DNA from: Dryas octopetala
Taxonomy: Eukaryota > Streptophyta > Magnoliopsida > Rosales > Rosaceae
DNA: 64,000 bases
Reading direction: 5' to 3'
Assembly: GCA_963921425.1 (NCBI GenBank)
Contig: OY992840.1
Span: forward strand, 16,346,621 to 16,410,620
Made by a program: the position numbers and the translations under genes. Positions 33,305-44,878 of this stretch are shown here, in pieces (the stretch's first letter is position 1; the number at the start of each line of letters is the position of its first letter). Below the pieces are notes generated by a model. That model did not search any database. It worked only from the letters and a program-made list of their open reading frames with translations, and was not told the DNA's origin.

Positions 33305-34436
33305 CTGGTATTCAAAAGAAACAAAGGCCTGGTGCTTTCAATTTTAGTCTAAGATGGTCACAAACAACCAAAACCTACAGTTTCTACTGTATCTAATTGA
33401 TAGTAGAAGTGGAATGGCCAACTCAGTTGCAGTTCATTCTCTTGTTCTTGTCTCCGTTTTGTCAATGTATATGATAGTCTGATGAACGTGTTTTGTAGGT
33501 TTCAATTATTAGATTTATTTCGTTTTATGGGATTCCTCAAACATAAAATGAGCAGTCTCAATATCAAGTCAAGTTCACTTGGATTTTGCTGAAGGAAATC
33601 ATATTTTATCAAAGTATAGCGGATTTCAAGCAGGCAACACCAAAATCAGTGTGCTTGACAAAATAAGGTTGTCTGCTTTGCCACGACAAAAGTTCAATTG
33701 TAAATGCAGAAAAAAACTTGATCCATCTCCCTACTACCACGTAGTCACGTACCGTGTTGACTGGCACAAACAATCCAGTGCCACCAACATTCTACGTGGT
33801 AGGGAGAGACCCACCCAACTTTTCCATGAAACAATGCTCTTCAATGAAGAAAGTCAGGACATGCTTTTTAAGCTTCTAAGCAATCCCTTTCATTTTCAGT
33901 TCTCTCTTCTTAAAGCCACCGTTTCAAAGGGATCAAACAATCAGGTGTTGAACATTATTGAGGAAAAAGATGGAGTATGGAGGTGTGAAGCAACTAATTA
34001 ATAGTTAGTTCACTAGAAAATACAGAATCGTCAATTATAAAATTAAGTAAAAATGTGAGGGGGTAATGGGGTATCCAAAGAATTAACATAAGCCAATCGA
34101 GACTCGTTAAAAACAGTAGAAAAAGAGCAGTACGAAATTATTTATATAAATAATCATTTCAAGTAGAGTACATTCCGAATTTTAACTGAGTCTTCCCAAT
34201 AAGAACGGCCCACATCACACCTATCTCAAAATCTGAGATGGTATAAAATTACACCATGAAAAGGATGAATTAGGAAACTAAGGTAATGGCAACCAAAAAA
34301 ATATCCTGGCTCAATCCCCAGTTCCACTTCACTAGCCTGTGCATTTCTGTTTCCTTTGGCTACAGGCATGCCGTCTTTTTTTTTTTTTTTTTTTTCATAT
34401 TTATCTTTGTGCCCACTAACCAGCAACCAAGATCTC
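33305..34436. other. Intergenic: HIPL copy 2 promoter and ELF5 3' flank
   Basis: Holds the copy 2 promoter, an imperfect hairpin at 33727-33806, and a T run near 34376-34395. A 140-codon frame at 33579-34001 lacks an ATG start and any family motif, and I do not call it. Confidence 0.5.
33727..33806. repeat. Imperfect inverted repeat (hairpin)
   Basis: CTCCCTACTACCACGTAG (33727-33744) pairs with CTACGTGGTAGGGAG (33792-33806) apart from a 3-nt bulge. The spacer contains a smaller inner stem (TGGCAC with GTGCCA). Too short and isolated to assign to a known class. Confidence 0.6.
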
Positions 34437-37400
34437 TCAACCTTGAAGTGCACCAAGGGCCTTCATGTCCTCCAGGAAGGCCATATAAGAGTCATCAATG
34501 CTCGCTGCCTTCGGGGTTGACGAGGAGTTCCCCGACTCTGGTTTCACAAAAGTAGTTGCTGGGTTGGTAACTGCTGCTGTAGTTGGGATTGATGGTTTTG
34601 CTTTTGCTTTTGGGGCAGCAATCTCTCTCCTTACCCGAACAGATGCAGGAACCTAAATCCAGAACCAGAGAAAAGGCTTAGGTCATAAAAGGATAAGCCC
34701 CAAATCAGATTCAAAAAGTAAGGAGTACATCTTGACATCTTGATACAAAGATTACAGATTCAAATGCTTAGTCTTACTTATAGTAACATGCAACAATGCA
34801 GAATGTACGACTAGCATTAGACACTGGTGATTCATATTATAGCTAGAGGAAGAGAATCAACTCACCATGGCTGTAAGTTCCGGAGTGTGCTGAGCTAGAG
34901 GCCTCTTAACAACAGTAGATGCTGCAGATTTAACATATGAAGGTTTCTGATGGGCAGCCAGTCGGTTTGCCGCATGATCATCTTCTTGTAAAGTAGGAGG
35001 GGGGCCAGGTGGAAGTGGTGGTCTCATCATTGGGGGAGGTCCAGGGGGAGGTCCATATGGTGGCCTGGGGATCAGTGGTGGGACCATCATTCCCAGGGGA
35101 GCTGGTCGACTGGGAAGTCCAGGAGTGGATAATGGTGGCCGCATATCTGGTGGGGGTGGGGGTGGAGGAAAACGAGAGATACCTGGGGGTAATATATCAG
35201 GCTGTAAATTTGGAATCAGGGTGGGTCCAGGTCCTGGAGGCTGTTGTCTTGGAGGAGGTGGTGGCGGAACCATTTTAGTGAGATCCTTGGTCACTAAAGT
35301 ATTGTTGGTTTCAGCATCAGAGGTTGCACCTTCAGATTGACTACTTGCTGACTTAGGAGGCAAACCAGGAGGGGGAGGCGGCAGGGGAAGTATGGTAGGC
35401 ACCTACAGGAGAGAGAAGGAAATAATATCACATATGCAAAAACTTAAAAAGAATACTAAAAAGTCTATGGGTTTGAGATGTTGGCCACCTATACTGCTAT
35501 ACACCTTTCCTTTGAGCTTAACAGCCAAGTATATACTTGTTCCTTCAATTAGATTTCCAAAACTTATATTTTAGCCACTAATTCACAGCTCTGATAATTC
35601 TTATTCCCCTTAAAATGGAAGATATCACACAATGAACAATAAGGGACAGCTTACCTGCATGGGGTCCTTAGAGGTTGGTTGATCAGACGATGTAGATTGA
35701 TTTTTCTCCCTCTCGCTTCCACTGATACCAGGTGGAGGTGGCTGTGCAGACTGTTGAGGAGGTTGAAGGGAAAGTAGAGGGTGATTAGCAATCTGCTCGT
35801 TAGGCAGGGGTCCTGGAGGCGGAGGTGGAGGTGGTGGCAAAGGTGGTGGTGGCAATGAGATACCTGGGTTTGCAGCTCCAGGGTTAGGCGGCAAGGGAGG
35901 TGGAGGAGGTAGAGGCAAAGACTCAGGTAAGACGGAGCCATCGCTGGGGCCGTTGTTACCAGAATCAGGCAGAGGTACAGCCAAAGCACCATCCTCTGAC
36001 TCCATTCTTGAGGATGATGCAGCACCACTTGATGAAGCAGCAGACAAGGGAATTCTGGGCCCTGCAAATCACATTCCAGAAGAGACTGAGAGAGAGAGAG
36101 AGAGAGAATCACAAACTTTAAGACACAAAATCCAGGGGGAGGGGGGGGGGGAGTGGTGAGAACCAGACCTATAGATGATTTAAACATTTGAGGCTTTCCA
36201 GGTGGTGGGGCCCCAGTAGGATTCAATGTTGGGTGGTAGTAAACGGAGTCCTGCAGCGAAAAATAAGAAATTTGTGGGTATAATAAATAGAAAGAATTGA
36301 AGTAGCATTCACAAACCAGGCATATTCTACCTCAGGCTTCGGATGCTTCACTCTCTCTTCTTCTTCTGCAGTAGTCCGTCTTTTAGGTGGTCCCAAATGA
36401 CTGAGCAGGAAACAAACTATAGTTTATAAATCGAGACAAATAGAAACTGTATTTAAAAAATTGACCACTAGAACATAAATAGATTGGGAAAACAGAAGTT
36501 TCACCTGAACATAACTGGGGCCTCACCCTTTTCCTTCATTTTCTCTTCATATTCCTGTCCAAAAGAGTAAATAAGACTCTGATCATCACATGCACGAAAA
36601 TGATTATAACAAAGAGGCACATAGCTTTAACATGAAGTGAGCATAGAAGACGCTGAACTACTAAATTGCCAATCAAAGATCACAGTACAGCATAGGTCAT
36701 ACAACAATGTGGAAAGTTGAATTTCTAAATGAAGAATGGGTATGATGAAGAAAAATGTTTATGAGATACCTTTCTCTTCTTTAAAACAAGGTTGAGTGTA
36801 TCCTCTAACTGCCTCTTCTTGTGTTTTCTTGCTTTGTCCAGAGCACCATCAGCCTCTGTTCCAATCAATGAAATACATCAGTGGATATGAACAGGAAAAG
36901 CAGTATAGCGTGGCTGCATATCAAAATCAAAATGGTAAAATCAAATCTAGACAAAGAGCAGCATTCAAATGAATTTTCCTCTAAGAAAAGATTCATTCTT
37001 ATCTATATGGATACTTCAAGCATTTGAAGGTTCAACATCCACTATAATGAGTAAAAAAAATTCATACCTATTGAACTGTATTTATAAATAATAGTTATAA
37101 CCATTCTGTTAACGAACCTCTTGGTTTGAGATAGATAAAAATGGACTTCTAAATCTTTAAACAGAAATCCTGAAGTAAATTTTGACTTACTCGCCATATT
37201 CAACTTATCAATCTGCTCCTTCAGCGATTCAGGATCCTTCTTCAAAATCCCCACCTCCCTCACCTTCTTTCTTTCTTTCTTATTCTGTTAGTCATAGATA
37301 ACATAACGTCAGAAGCGTATGAATACAGATTTAATCCATGCAATAGGCTCATCAAGAACACCAAAAAAGAAAACAATATAAATGGAAGTAATTTTTGTTG

Positions 37401-38450
37401 GAATCACATAAAGAATATGATCCAAGGACACATGTATGTACTTAAACCCGGGTCAAATACATTTTCAATATTTTTACACGCTAAGATGGGGCATGAACAT
37501 ATAATAGCAAAATCATTTAGAAAAAAAGAAAACAAAAACAAGAGGTAATATTGATAATTCAGCATGGTCATACATCTTGTTTCCAAATATGTCTATGTGT
37601 GTTTGTACACACGTATACAACTTTCTCAGCCTTTTGGCTAAGAGCAAGTGTGTGTGTGTGGACGCATGTACACACTACATGTTGCTACTTAGATGGTAAC
37701 GTCAAATAAGAGCATTGCCCTTTGACAATCTTAATGCCATCAATTCCATTACAGTAAACCAATGCCCACTTCAGTATGCTTACATCCTCCTTTCAAAAAC
37801 AAAATGGGGCTGCAGACGCCAAAACCCAACATTGATTACAAATTAAGAGAAAAATGGCGTACCGCGTTTAACTGTTATTTGAGATTGGTTTGTATAATTG
37901 ACTATTGACAACTATTTGGCCGCTTTAAGCAAAACTTTATGTATAGCAGAGCTTAAAGATATAGAAAAACTTTATGTGCAGCAAAACTTCATGTATAGCA
38001 AAACTTTATGGATGAGTTACTACTGTATATTACTAGGTTTCACTGCAACCAAAAAGATATAGCAGTGGTTAAAGTAATTCAACAGAATTGCAACAAAAAT
38101 TTACAAACCCTATTAACGCTATCGAACCTAATAGAGCTACATTCGCTAAACTCAATGCAAAAATTTTCCTATACATATTTTAGTAAATACTCGATTCAAT
38201 TGTAACTGTTTCTTTTTTCCTGGGTTTTCTCGGCAAACAATAAATTAGAGCAATAATTGGGAGCAATGGAGTACCATATCGTAAAAACCAATTGAATATA
38301 TGACAAAAACGAACAGCGCAAATACGAATTGAGCATGAGATAAAGGAATCAAAACGGCGTTGTAGTTACCCTTTTCAATTCCTTCTTGCGGAGCTCCTTC
38401 CGGTAAGCGTCCGTGGGGTTCATCACCTTGCCTCCCTTCGTCGTCTTCAT
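34437..38450 (-). CDS. ELF5: ELF5, WBP11-type proline-rich nuclear protein
   Basis: Homologue of EARLY FLOWERING 5, a plant WBP11-like protein linked to RNA processing and to repression of flowering through FLC in Arabidopsis. Exons in transcript order: 38370-38450, 37191-37284, 36770-36855, 36505-36554, 36331-36400, 36169-36250, 35655-36061, 34866-35402, 34437-34652; 540 residues. The N-terminus [19 protein letters not shown] and the basic stretch [18 protein letters not shown] are the WBP11 (Wbp11 family) signature. A coiled charged region follows ([15 protein letters not shown]). The rest has long proline runs separated by Ser/Gly, typical WW- or SH3-domain ligands. The C-terminus is [20 protein letters not shown]. 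The start is the only ATG matching the family. A CTT repeat lies just upstream, and intron 1 holds a U2 snRNA-like fragment. Confidence 0.93.
37615..37652 (+). pseudogene. U2 snRNA 5'-end fragment in ELF5 intron 1
   Basis: The stretch CTTTCTCAGCCTTTTGGCTA then AGAGCAAGTG, preceded by ATACAA, matches the first ~37 nt of U2 snRNA (ATACCTTTCTCGGCCTTTTGGCTAAGATCAAGTG as I know it) with few changes. Similarity then ends in a TG run. The branch-point recognition region and Sm site are absent, so it is a truncated copy. It lies antisense to ELF5. An upstream USE/TATA promoter was not seen. Confidence 0.75.
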
Positions 38451-38491
38451 TTTGACCTGTCTCTCTCTTTCTCTCTCGCTCTCTTCAAATT

Positions 38492-38549
38492 CCTTCTTCT
38501 TCTTCTTCTTCTTCTTCTTCTTCTTCTTCTTCTTCTTCTTCTTCTTCTT
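38492..38549. repeat. CTT/GAA trinucleotide microsatellite in ELF5 leader
   Basis: About 19 CTT units on the plus strand, so GAA on the transcribed strand, ending about 40 nt upstream of the ELF5 ATG. It probably lies in the 5' untranslated region. Length variation here could affect ELF5 expression, which is an inference. Confidence 0.9.
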
Positions 38550-38550
38550 G

Positions 38551-39805
38551 TCTGAGTTTTATAGTTCGATTTTTTAGGAATCTGAGGGAAGTTCAAAACT
38601 GAGGTTGCAGAGCGAAACCTGGATGAAGAAAATCTTTTCCTATCTTGTACTCGACTGACGAAACCCCAAACGGGCCAAACCCCCAACCCGCGTCCCCACC
38701 TTCCTTTTTGTGGATTTTTCAATGGAGCTTATTTAAAAAAAATAAAACTTTTTTATTTTTTGGTGTTATTGGGCCGGAAGCCCAAATAAAGAAAGGAATG
38801 AACAACTCTGGGTCTTGAAACCCCACTTGCATCCATCATGGGCTTATCGAACACAGCATAGCCCAAATACTTTAAAATGAAAAAAATAAAAGAAAAAAGA
38901 AAAACTTTGCTCAAATTCATCTCTCCTTTAATAACTTTTTTTTATAAATTATTTCAAAAATATAAAATAATTTAAAAAATATAATTGTACACATGTTCTA
39001 ATTTGAATAAATTCGTAACACGGCGTCAACATATTATGTGTTCTATGTGTTCGTTCACAATATTATTTGATAAAATCATAAATGAAAATCCTGAAATTCT
39101 TTGTAAGCAGATAATTGTGTTAGCACTAGTAGCTTTCATCACCCTATAGATGTTTTTGAGTGCAGTAAAAACGGCATTGAAGCAAAGCCGGTACCCTACG
39201 GCCAACAACTAGATTGGTCAGGCAGGATTTTTCATTGAAAAATGTACTACGTACTTGTAATTCATTAAAAAAATGTTCAAACATGTTTGATCTTTATATT
39301 AACAAGAGCAAATTGAGTATTATTCGCAACCTTTTGGAGGAGAAACTGCACTGTGTCAGCGTTTCTACTGCATTCATTCCAGCCTTTCCTCTCTTATAAT
39401 CACCAGTAGCAAGAGTCAGGCTGCCAGACTTGTATTGTATGCCAAGGAGCTCTATTAGGAGACTGCGAAGTGCGAACAAATGACTGAATCATGAGAGACT
39501 TCCAAAATTACAACCATGTATACATGGTTGAGCAGAAAAAAATGCCACTCTGGTTGAGCTCGAAGCAGCTTGAGATACTAAAAGTATTCCTAATGTTATA
39601 TTTCACAATTGTACTTTATGGTACATCCCTGCAAAGATACAAAGCACTGTAATTATCATAAATACAATCTACCAGACCATTCTGATAAATACAATTTATC
39701 AGATGAAAAACACAGTAATTTACAGAGAGGAGAGAGCGGCTCACCAGTTACTTCACTCACTGAGCTGCAAAAACCTCACTAGTCCTTCACATAATATAGC
39801 ATTTT
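38551..39805. other. Intergenic: ELF5 promoter and MFS copy 1 3' flank
   Basis: AT-rich. No gene, RNA or clear repeat seen apart from short homopolymer runs. Confidence 0.5.
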
Positions 39806-41835
39806 TCAGAGGATTACCTGATTGTAGAAACTTCTTGTCCAAAAGAATAAACCTAAGGCAGTGAGAGACCCCAAAAGGGTAGCAGATGCCATAATAAGAA
39901 ATGATAACATAAAGCAGTGAGTTCCATTGCATGTATTCCCTGCTGCTGATGCTTCTTTGTCATAAATATACCCAATCACTCTCACAGAAAAGATATAAGA
40001 TCCCACAGGACCCGCTATGGTAATGGCATTGAATATGGTGCCCATATGTAGCACACCAAATATCTCGGAAGTGATTGTGGGCATTAGTGACCATTGAGAA
40101 CCATAACAAACACCTACCAGTACAGATCCAGCATAAAGAGCACCAGGCATACCAGAAGCAATCACCACATGACCAATACTCATGCATGCTAGAGTGATGA
40201 CCATGAACAATGGCCTTGCCCATCTTCTAACGTGCAGGAAATAATCTGATACATACCCAGCTCCAAAACGGCCTAGGAAATTCCAGATGCTCCACAGAGA
40301 AACCAAAGTACTTGTCTCAAAGCTTGTGTAACCAAGTGATCCTCCTACCTGGCTGAGGTTATTCACCGTGGCAAGGCCTGAGCCCATTCCACATGCCATG
40401 GCAAGAAACAAAAGCCAGAAGTCTATTGTGCACATGGCTTGCAATAGATTAAGATTTACTCCACATTGCAAAGTCCTTTGATCATTAACGTCCAACACTC
40501 GATCAGGATTGCTAGGTAAGAAAGTCTCGGTATCCCGTGGGTTGGACTCATCTAACAGGTTGCCCTCAATTAAGAAAGTCTGTGAAACCCTATAAGACTC
40601 CGTCTCTTGTGCTCTAATTGCAATGTAAAGAGGTGAGGCAAGCAGCAGTACAAGTGCAACAAAACTAACAACACGTATGGCCAATTGCAAAGTAAGGATG
40701 TTCTCTAGTATTATAATGCCCATCAGATAAGCAGCAACAACGAGAGCAATCAACGAGAAACTATTTAGGTGATTCTTCTCGTTTCCTTCGTACTTGTTAT
40801 GGATTCTCACAAACCACATAAGCGACAAAGCATTTAAGGTAGGCAGCAGTGCCAGCATCAGAAGAAATGAGGTGGGTTTGTTGTATAAAATTGTCTCATA
40901 TAATTGAATTAATATTGCTCCGCTCAGACCAAGAAAGCCCTAACATGAAAAAGATAAAATTCTCATCCACATCAACTCCAAGCATTTCAATTAGAAAGTA
41001 TATTAGGCTTATTAGCTATTACATATGAGCCATGGCAACAACAAGTACTTTCAAAAATTCTATTATTTGTTAGTATAAGATTATAGGAGCAAGTAAAAAA
41101 TGATAAAAACTAAGCTTATTTTCGAAGAAAGAACAGAGATGTTAATGAGAATCCACCAAATATCCTAGAATTAGCAACAAAATTCAACCCAAATAATCCA
41201 TAGTATAATTTGTAGAGTAATATAATTGGACCCAGAAAAAGGGTTAAATCGCATCAATTCACTTCATTAACAAAATAATTATTCTCTGGGAAAAATGAAG
41301 ATTTTCCCAGGAAACAAACAGAGTTTCCAAAAAGAAAAGAAAAAAATCAAATTGCAAGTACCTTCGTGATCCCAACGATGGTCCCTCTATAATAAGGGAA
41401 GTTCCTGACACCAGTGACCACATTAGCAGTGTTGAAGAAAGACTGAGCATGTGCCGCCAAGAACATGAAAAGGCACATCACCGGCACCGGAGGCCGGTGA
41501 ATAAGGCCGGCAACGGCGGCCCACATGAGAAAGTAGCCCAAGAAGCACTGGACCGACCCGGCCAGGAGGACCAGCCAAGGCCCAGCCCAATTGGCAGAGC
41601 AGGAGTAGAGAAGGCCGGATAGAATGCCACAGTTGGCTCCGAAGTCCTTGAACACAGAGACGGTGTCGAGGGTCGACTGGTCGTAGCACTGTGTGGTCTT
41701 GAGGGTCTGGGAGTAGACAGAGAAGGTGTAGAGGGAGCCGCTGGTGCACTGTATCCATATGCTCGCCACCGTAGACACCCATTTCGTGTTCAGCAGCCGC
41801 GGCGGTCTCGGTCTCAGTCTCAGTCTACCCTCCAT
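39806..41835 (-). CDS. NFD4-like / nodulin-like MFS transporter, tandem copy 1
   Basis: Multi-pass membrane protein of the plant Nodulin-like (MFS) group that includes NUCLEAR FUSION DEFECTIVE 4; substrates are largely unknown. Two exons, 41362-41835 and 39806-40939, give 535 residues. The N-terminus has the nodulin-like signature: KWVSTVASIWIQCTSGSLYT, QSTLDTVSVFKDFGANCGIL, HAQSFFNTANVVTGVRNFP and YYRGTIVGITKGFLGLSGAI. About twelve hydrophobic segments are visible. The central loop (about 275-330) is hydrophilic. The C-terminal half has FWLLFLAMACGMGSGLATVN, WNFLGRFGAGYVSDYF, CYGSQWSLMPTITSEIFG and SYIFSVRVIGYIYDKEA. Start: the ATG before EGRLRLRPRPP. It shares its single intron position with copy 2 (44879-46870), from which it is separated by UFD1 on the other strand. 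Confidence 0.9.
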
Positions 41836-43370
41836 TTTTTTTTTTTTACCGGGAAAGTCTAACCTCCATGTCGTTTTGGTGTTTTATTCGGTTGTTTTCA
41901 TCTGGTCACAGTTCATAGCGATTGTGTTATGTCATCTGTCCACGTGTTATGTTCTAGGTTCACTTTCTATAATGTGTTATTTCTTAAAATTTAATTAGAT
42001 TTCCATGAAAATTAATTTGACCAAATATGAACAATTTATACCATGGCCACACAAAAAAAAGAACAAATAATACGAGTAATACAAATTAATTTGACCAAAT
42101 ATTAACAAATAATACAATTGACATACATGATACATCAAGGAATAGTATTGCATTTATGAATGACCAAGCATCCCATTGGATTGATTTAAATCTATTTATA
42201 ATCGAATTATCAGATTTAGATTATATTGGAATGATCAGATCTAGGTTATATTCGAATTATTGGGGTTAAAATGTCAATACATATCTGATTAGTATCATAT
42301 TTGAATTAGAGCCAAATTTATTTAGAGACCTATATATGATTAAAATTTTACTTATATTATGTTTAGTGCCATTTTTTATTGTATATGTATGTTTATTTTT
42401 AATTTTTAACTTTGGAATACAATCATTTAAATGTGTTTTCAATACATAAAAAACCTCAAATTATTTTACAAACATGCAATCATTATTAAAAAAATATACA
42501 AAAAATTAGACCGTAGTCCTTCTTATGGAATGACTTTGGACTGAAACTTTATGAATATATTTTTTTAAATAAATCATTTTCACCATTGCCACGTTTTTTT
42601 TTTTTTAAATATCTAGCACCGAGCACTCGGTAATGTTTTTTTTTATAACATGAGTGCTCGTTGTTGTTTCCTTTGCTCATTTTTTAGGTTATAAAGTACG
42701 AGATCATTTCATATCCTCCTAATATAAAATGGACAAACTAGCGTTGAACGCTTGAGGGAGAAGAAAAATGAAGTGTCAAGCACTTAACACAGAAATGGCT
42801 GCCGAGTGCTCGGCACTAGGAAATCGTGAAAAAAATTGTGCGCTTGTACATTTATAGGACCTTAATTAAAAATTTAAAAGCCACAAAGTTTTAGTCCATA
42901 AAAAGTAAAATTGGAGGACTGTAACAGAAGTTTCCCAGAAATATATTACCTATTATATTAAGTAACATCATATTTGGATTAAAATTCAGCTCCTTTACTG
43001 GTTTAATTGTCATTCGTACCTCGATGCAATACTATTCATAGCTTAATACATTGTCATTTGTAACTTGATGCAATAAATTTGTACTTAAGTGTAAAATTAT
43101 TAATTTTCTCAAATAAAAAAAAATTATTAATTTCCTTCGCCACCGCTATTGGGTTTCTAGCTTTATAAGAAACAATGTCCTTTGTGCACTGGGAAACCCA
43201 GTAGCACTAGGTAAAGAAAATTGCTAGTCTATAAAAGCTCGAAACCACCATCTCTCATAAATCACTCACTCCTCAGACCCTGTTTTGCTTAAGCGGCAAG
43301 AAACCTAGTACCTCAATCATAAGAGAATCTGTAATCTTTTGGGCACTACTGGAAACTTGTTCCAGTGACT
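41836..43370. other. Intergenic with one inverted-repeat element
   Basis: Left end: promoter of MFS copy 1. Middle: AT-rich. An inverted-repeat element lies at about 42513-42926. Right end (43200-43370): promoter and leader of UFD1. No further gene found. Confidence 0.5.
42513..42926. mobile_element. Inverted-repeat MITE with CCGAGYRCTCGG arms
   Basis: The outer arms pair GGACTGAAACTTTATG (42538-42553) with the complement of CACAAAGTTTTAGTCC (42882-42897), and continue outward to AGTCCTTC against GAGGACTG. Inner arms carry CTAGCACCGAGCACTCGG (about 42611-42628) and its complement near 42807-42829. Around each arm the core GAGCACTC/GAGTGCTC recurs. No target-site duplication could be fixed, so limits are approximate. 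Confidence 0.65.
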
Positions 43371-44345
43371 ATGGCTGATGAAGACTCTGGCTATGGCAGT
43401 TCAGGCTTTGAGCAGAGTTATCGTTGTTACCCCGTCTCGTTTATCGACAAGCCACATCTGGAAAAGGGTGACAAAATTATAATGCCTCCCTCGGCTCTCG
43501 ATCGCCTTGCATCTCTACCAATCGACTACCCTATGTTGTTTGAACTTAACAACCCTAGCGCCGGACGAGTCACTCATTGCGGGGTCTTGGAATTTGTTGC
43601 CGACGAGGGCCTGGTTTATTTGCCACAATGGATGATGGAGAACATGCTCCTAAAAGAGGGAGGCATTGTTCAAGTGAAGAACAAGAGCCTTGTAAAGGGA
43701 ACATATGTGAAGTTGCAGCCCCACACCAAGGCCTTTCTTGATATCTCAAACCCCAGATCCATTTTGGAGATTACATTGAAGAGCTACTCTTGTTTTACCA
43801 CTGGTGACACCATCATGGTTCCTTATAACAATAAGAAGTACTACATTGACATAGTTGAAACAAAGCCCTCCTCTGCAGTCAGTATAATTGAGACGGACTG
43901 TGAGGTTGATTTTGCACCTCCTCTTGATTATGTGGAACCCGAAAAACCAGCACCATCTACTTTGTCGAAAAGGAAACACCAAGATGAAGAAGAAGAACCA
44001 CAGCCGCCTGAAAAGATAGCAAAATTCAATCCATTTACAGGCTCAGCGAGACGATTGGATGGAAAACCCTTGACACAATCAGTGGCGGTGGCACCAGATT
44101 CCTCTCCCATACTCAAGAAACAACGGCTCGAGAGTGGAATTGGAACTTCTAAGGGTTCTAAGTCATTAACTTGTGCTCCACGTAAACATTCTGCAGGAAA
44201 GCTTGTGTTTGGTTCAAATGTCAACCAGCCTACAAAGGAAGCCCCAAAAGTTGCACCAAAGTACAGCAGGCAAGAACCCTCTCAGAAGGCAGAAGAGCCA
44301 AAGTTCCAAGCATTCACAGGGAAGAAGTATTCACTAATAGGGTGA
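43371..44345 (+). CDS. UFD1: UFD1-type ubiquitin fusion degradation protein, intronless
   Basis: Cofactor of the CDC48/p97 unfoldase, which with NPL4 extracts ubiquitinated clients for proteasomal degradation. A single exon encodes 324 residues. The UFD1 double-psi barrel and second subdomain cover about residues 14-185: FEQSYRCYPVSFIDKPHLEK, GDKIIMPPSALDRLASLPID, YPMLFELNN, THCGVLEFVADEGLVYLPQW, MMENMLLKEGGIVQVKN, FLDISNPRSILEITLKSYSC, FTTGDTIMVPYNNKKYYIDI and ETDCEVDFAPPLDY. The C-terminal part is low-complexity and ends KFQAFTGKKYSLIG, as in plant UFD1. The ATG at 43371 was preferred over a GTG six bases upstream. Plant UFD1 genes usually have introns, as far as I know, so this looks like an old retrocopy, though the frame is fully open. 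It sits between two MFS paralogues on the opposite strand. Confidence 0.92.
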   Translation: MADEDSGYGSSGFEQSYRCYPVSFIDKPHLEKGDKIIMPPSALDRLASLPIDYPMLFELNNPSAGRVTHCGVLEFVADEGLVYLPQWMMENMLLKEGGIVQVKNKSLVKGTYVKLQPHTKAFLDISNPRSILEITLKSYSCFTTGDTIMVPYNNKKYYIDIVETKPSSAVSIIETDCEVDFAPPLDYVEPEKPAPSTLSKRKHQDEEEEPQPPEKIAKFNPFTGSARRLDGKPLTQSVAVAPDSSPILKKQRLESGIGTSKGSKSLTCAPRKHSAGKLVFGSNVNQPTKEAPKVAPKYSRQEPSQKAEEPKFQAFTGKKYSLIG

Positions 44346-44878
44346 AGTTAGGCACATCCATGATGCTTTTTGTCATTATGCAAATTATTCTGTATGATGA
44401 TAATGGTAATGATAACTTAATATTATGGAATTATTGAGTTTTATCAATTTATATCAATAAATTTATGACACTTCTTTCTCCTCACAAACAGTCAATCATG
44501 AATTCATCATTCATAAGAGTTCTCTTTAATATGAGATTTCAGTACCACTAATCTGGGTAACAAGAGTTGTGAGATACAGAAATAAGGGCATGTTTTAGTT
44601 TGTAATTCGGATACAAATTTTTGTTATTAGAAAACAACTGATATAACAGATCCAAAAGAACTGCAAAAACATTTTTAAAACCCTTGTAATTGAAATCTAA
44701 AACCACCTTAAACTGAGAGAAATTCATGTAAAAACCATCTCAAGCACACTATAATAATTGAAAGAACTTTCTATGTATATAAACAATTGGAGACCTACAA
44801 CATCTTGAATAAACCACAAAATTCACAATAAAGACTAAGAGATCAATTTGGCCTCTACACAAAGTTCTCATATTTCAT
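44346..44878. other. Convergent 3' flanks of UFD1 and MFS copy 2
   Basis: AT-rich sequence between two convergent stop codons, with AATAAA-like signals near 44457. No gene or repeat seen. Confidence 0.55.

Noticed and set aside
33579..34001. 140-codon plus-strand frame between HIPL copy 2 and ELF5
   Set aside because: It lacks an ATG at its start, has no family motif and spans the hairpin repeat. Likely chance.
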